From Bacillota bacterium (GTDB lineage: Bacteria > Bacillota > Limnochordia > DTU087): 33,905 nucleotides of DNA. Numbering within the stretch: position 1 is the first letter of the stretch; the number at the start of each line of letters is the position of its first letter. A program made the position numbers and the translations under genes. The stretch lies in the NCBI GenBank assembly GCA_012519025.1, contig JAAYQZ010000030.1, positions 1-33,905 on the forward strand, read 5' to 3'. The notes beneath the pieces were generated by a model that saw only the letters and a list, made by a program, of their open reading frames with translations, searched no databases and was not told the origin of the DNA. Positions 31,987 through 33,905 of this stretch are shown one piece after another.

Positions 31987-33408
31987 TTGGTGTCTATACA
32001 GGCAATATGGAATGGCCTTTACGAAAAAGCCGTCCACAACAGTCGCACCAGCTTTGAGTCTGTGCCCGGCGTTGCCTTGGGGTTTCATTCCACCATCGAT
32101 GGCTTAAAGCGGGTTGTCCCTCAAAAAATCGAAAATATCCTGGCCGAAGATCCCGCATTAGCCGAGGAGGTTCTAAACCGCCTAGGGAACGTACCCACTG
32201 AAATTTGCACCCCGGCTGATCTTCTAGTTGGGTTAATTGATTCCCTGCAAAACGGGAAAGCACTGCAGCTTATGATCAGAGAGGAAACCACCTACAACTG
32301 GATAATGGAGCATCTAGGTTACGACAACCTTCGCATGGGCGGTACTTCAGGCAATATGGCCAACTCTTTGGCACCTTTGCCTTTGCCCAAGCTACTGGTT
32401 TATGCCAATCCTTTGACTAAAGAACAGGCTGAGTTATTTGTTGACTCAGACAACCTTTTTGTCTTAAATGCTGACGGTAAACTGCAAAGCCCCCAAACCG
32501 CGTGGCGCGGCGAGGGCATCTATGCCATTCATTGGATTTTCGAATATCCGCAAGGCCTAAAACTAAATGTCGGGGATAAGGTCATACAAGCACCGAGGGC
32601 AAATCGCTTTATCGCTGCATGGAACCCCATCAACAACAAATTACAGCTGGAACCCAATTTTGTTAAGCATCTGCCCAGAATCGCCGATGACTTCAGCCAT
32701 TTTATTATATCAGGGTTTCATATTTTGTCTGAGGAATATCCCGATGGAACCACTTGGGAAACCTATTTAAGACCTGTAGCGCGATTTTTGCGGGAAACAA
32801 AAAAAGAGCATCCTGATCTTCGCTTACACTACGAATTTGCCTCTATCGCAAGTCCCAGCATCCGTAAAGGCATTGTTGATCACATCTTACCCACAGTAGA
32901 CAGCCTGGGCCTCAACGAAATGGAACTGGCTGCGGTTTTGCGGGATCGAGAAGAACCTGAATTAGCGGAAGAAATCGAGAAGCAAAGCTCTATGGCTGCT
33001 GTACTTCGGGGGCTGGAGAGACTTGCCGATGGTACAGGCCTGCGCCGCATTCAACTGCACGATCTCGGCTATTACCTGGCCTTGGTGGAGCAGGACTATG
33101 TAAGCGGTGAACTGTGCAGGGATGGTATGCTTTTTGGTGCAGTTCTTGCAGCCAGCCGATCTAGTATTGGCAAGGTAGGCACTTGGGACGAGATCCTGAC
33201 TGGGTTGGAAGTGCCCTTAGCCAAAGGAACGGAAGCAAGGCTTCAGGCATTGTCCAAAGCACTGGAATGTGATGAGTTCGCCGGCACAGGTATAGGCCGC
33301 AAAAACGGTCGTTATATTGTATTTGTACCCACGAAAATTGTGGAGGATCCTGTTCTAACCGTGGGATTGGGAGATTTGATCTCATCATCTGCCTTTATCT
33401 TAGGCTAG
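31987..33408 (+). CDS. ADP-dependent sugar kinase (ADP-GK/ADP-PFK family), paralogue 2
   Basis: Predicted ADP-dependent kinase of 473 residues. HYE at 281-283 (HxE), NEME at 310-313 (NxxE) and GLGD at 460-463 with Asp463 are all kept, and HWIFEYPQG, PRANR and QLHDLGYYLAL align by eye with the paralogue at 23-1453. The sugar-side motif differs: HSTID near 34-38 instead of NTNID, and MGGTSGN instead of MGGQAGI. The two are clearly diverged, so substrates may differ. TTG 31987 has GGGAG 7 bases upstream; GTG 31990 is in frame and equally possible. A weak candidate promoter (ATGCCG, 17 bases, TATGAT 31947-31952) lies upstream. It is a single-gene unit ending at a hairpin. Confidence 0.87.
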   Translation: MVSIQAIWNGLYEKAVHNSRTSFESVPGVALGFHSTIDGLKRVVPQKIENILAEDPALAEEVLNRLGNVPTEICTPADLLVGLIDSLQNGKALQLMIREETTYNWIMEHLGYDNLRMGGTSGNMANSLAPLPLPKLLVYANPLTKEQAELFVDSDNLFVLNADGKLQSPQTAWRGEGIYAIHWIFEYPQGLKLNVGDKVIQAPRANRFIAAWNPINNKLQLEPNFVKHLPRIADDFSHFIISGFHILSEEYPDGTTWETYLRPVARFLRETKKEHPDLRLHYEFASIASPSIRKGIVDHILPTVDSLGLNEMELAAVLRDREEPELAEEIEKQSSMAAVLRGLERLADGTGLRRIQLHDLGYYLALVEQDYVSGELCRDGMLFGAVLAASRSSIGKVGTWDEILTGLEVPLAKGTEARLQALSKALECDEFAGTGIGRKNGRYIVFVPTKIVEDPVLTVGLGDLISSSAFILG

Positions 33409-33420
33409 AAAATCATCTTC

Positions 33421-33444
33421 GGGGCGTCGACAATCAGATGCCCC
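33421..33444. terminator. Hairpin between convergent genes
   Basis: GGGGCGTC (33421-33428) pairs with GATGCCCC (33437-33444), including one G-T pair, around an 8-base loop. It lies between the kinase stop (33408) and the convergent HEAT-like stop (33448). The following T run is weak. Confidence 0.5.
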
Positions 33445-33447
33445 GCT

Positions 33448-33905
33448 TTAGATCCTTCGTTTTTTACTCTGCTCTGCCCGCATCTTTAAAGAGGCCATAT
33501 CCAAGAATTCTTTAGCCACAGCACCATAGGGAAATCCTGACATAGAGGCCCCAAGGCGCCTGAGGTGGGGAATGGCCCTGCTGTCACCGGTTTCCAACAA
33601 ACCTTGTGCTACCGCCAGCTTGTCTTCAAAACTTGCCGCTTTATCTAAAAGATTAACTAAAGCCGGGTAAACTTTAGCAGGCTGCACTTGCTCAAGCAAG
33701 GCAACTAAAGCCAAAGCCTCACCTACGCTTAAGTGCGGCTCCCGCAGACGGTTAAGCGCCGCTTCGGCGGCCTCATTTGCTTGCTGGATTAAAGCTGCCA
33801 TCACTCGTCGATAAAGCAATTTATCTGGGCGCAGTCTCCCCAAAAGCCTCAAAAGAGTGGGAATGGTTCCCGAATCGCCCTGTTTTTCTAAAACCGCCAT
33901 CACAT
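33448..33905 (-). CDS. HEAT-repeat-like protein, cut by the window edge
   Basis: The reading frame runs off the window end, so only the C-terminal part (about 152 residues) is seen. It is alpha-helical and built of repeats of about 30-35 residues: SGTIPTLLRLLGRL, EAALNRLREP, YPALVNLLDKAA, SRAIPHLRRLG. This is the amphipathic pattern of HEAT or armadillo repeats, which serve as protein-binding scaffolds, ending in a basic tail (EQSKKRRI). A GTG or ATG at the very edge could be a start but has no context. No specific function is offered. It is convergent with the second kinase gene. Confidence 0.65.
   Translation of the reverse strand, partial: VMAVLEKQGDSGTIPTLLRLLGRLRPDKLLYRRVMAALIQQANEAAEAALNRLREPHLSVGEALALVALLEQVQPAKVYPALVNLLDKAASFEDKLAVAQGLLETGDSRAIPHLRRLGASMSGFPYGAVAKEFLDMASLKMRAEQSKKRRI

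Noticed and set aside
1-33905. tRNA, rRNA, CRISPR array, transposon, phage or toxin-antitoxin genes
   Set aside because: None was seen on either strand; no tandem direct repeats or transposase-like ORFs are present.

Overview
The window looks like chromosomal housekeeping DNA from an anaerobic, endospore-forming member of the Bacillota (Firmicutes). The evidence is a gerA-gerB-gerC germination operon with a sigma-G-like promoter, the cortex amidase gene cwlD, the ymfF/ymfH M16 peptidase pair, yhaM, ybxB, yvyE/yigZ and glpP homologues, strong GGAGG ribosome binding sites with unusually many TTG and GTG starts, and several Fe-S or radical-SAM proteins. The lineage is inferred; an uncultured Limnochordia/Hydrogenisporia-like or clostridial group would fit. 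No tRNA, rRNA, CRISPR array, insertion sequence or phage gene was seen. Every gap between genes is under 300 bases.

Layout. (1) 23-13719, minus strand: a dense run of 13 genes with short gaps that may form one long operon. In transcription order: ymfF-like and ymfH-like M16 proteins, 5-formyl-THF cyclo-ligase, GlpP, a NagD-type HAD phosphatase, a secreted LolA-like/TPR protein, YhaM-like HD nuclease, YbxB-like methyltransferase, CwlD, an alanine/ornithine-racemase-family enzyme, a MEMO-AMMECR1 fusion, the AmrS radical SAM enzyme and an ADP-dependent sugar kinase. (2) 13941-15405, plus strand: a NifU-like scaffold, a terminator, then queG. (3) 15416-16975, minus strand: a carboxyltransferase subunit (PycB/OadA type) with tandem promoters and no biotinyl domain. 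(4) 17144-21444, minus strand: gerA, gerB, gerC and a small membrane ORF. (5) 21545-23343, minus strand: a HAD phosphatase and a DUF362/ferredoxin protein. (6) 23581-24750, plus strand: an RlmL/YpsC-type rRNA methyltransferase. (7) 24796-28148, minus strand: a sugar operon (GH4 glycosidase, BadF-type kinase, Gfo/Idh dehydrogenase), divergent from cutC (28343-29095, plus strand). (8) 29165-31896, minus strand: yigZ, an exo/endonuclease/phosphatase-fold protein and threonine aldolase. (9) 31987-33408, plus strand: a second, divergent ADP-dependent sugar kinase. (10) 33448 to the window end, minus strand: a HEAT-like protein cut by the edge.

The points most worth following are: two divergent ADP-dependent kinase paralogues about 30 kb apart, both keeping the HxE, NxxE and GxGD motifs in what appears to be a bacterium; an AmmeMemoRadiSam pair immediately upstream of one of them; a LolA-like protein in the same gene run as cwlD, recalling the GerS-CwlD partnership of Clostridioides difficile; a PTS-free GH4/kinase/dehydrogenase operon facing cutC across a region with a perfect 10-bp inverted repeat; and a carboxyltransferase that ends in a BCCP-like N-terminal motif but has no biotinyl domain.
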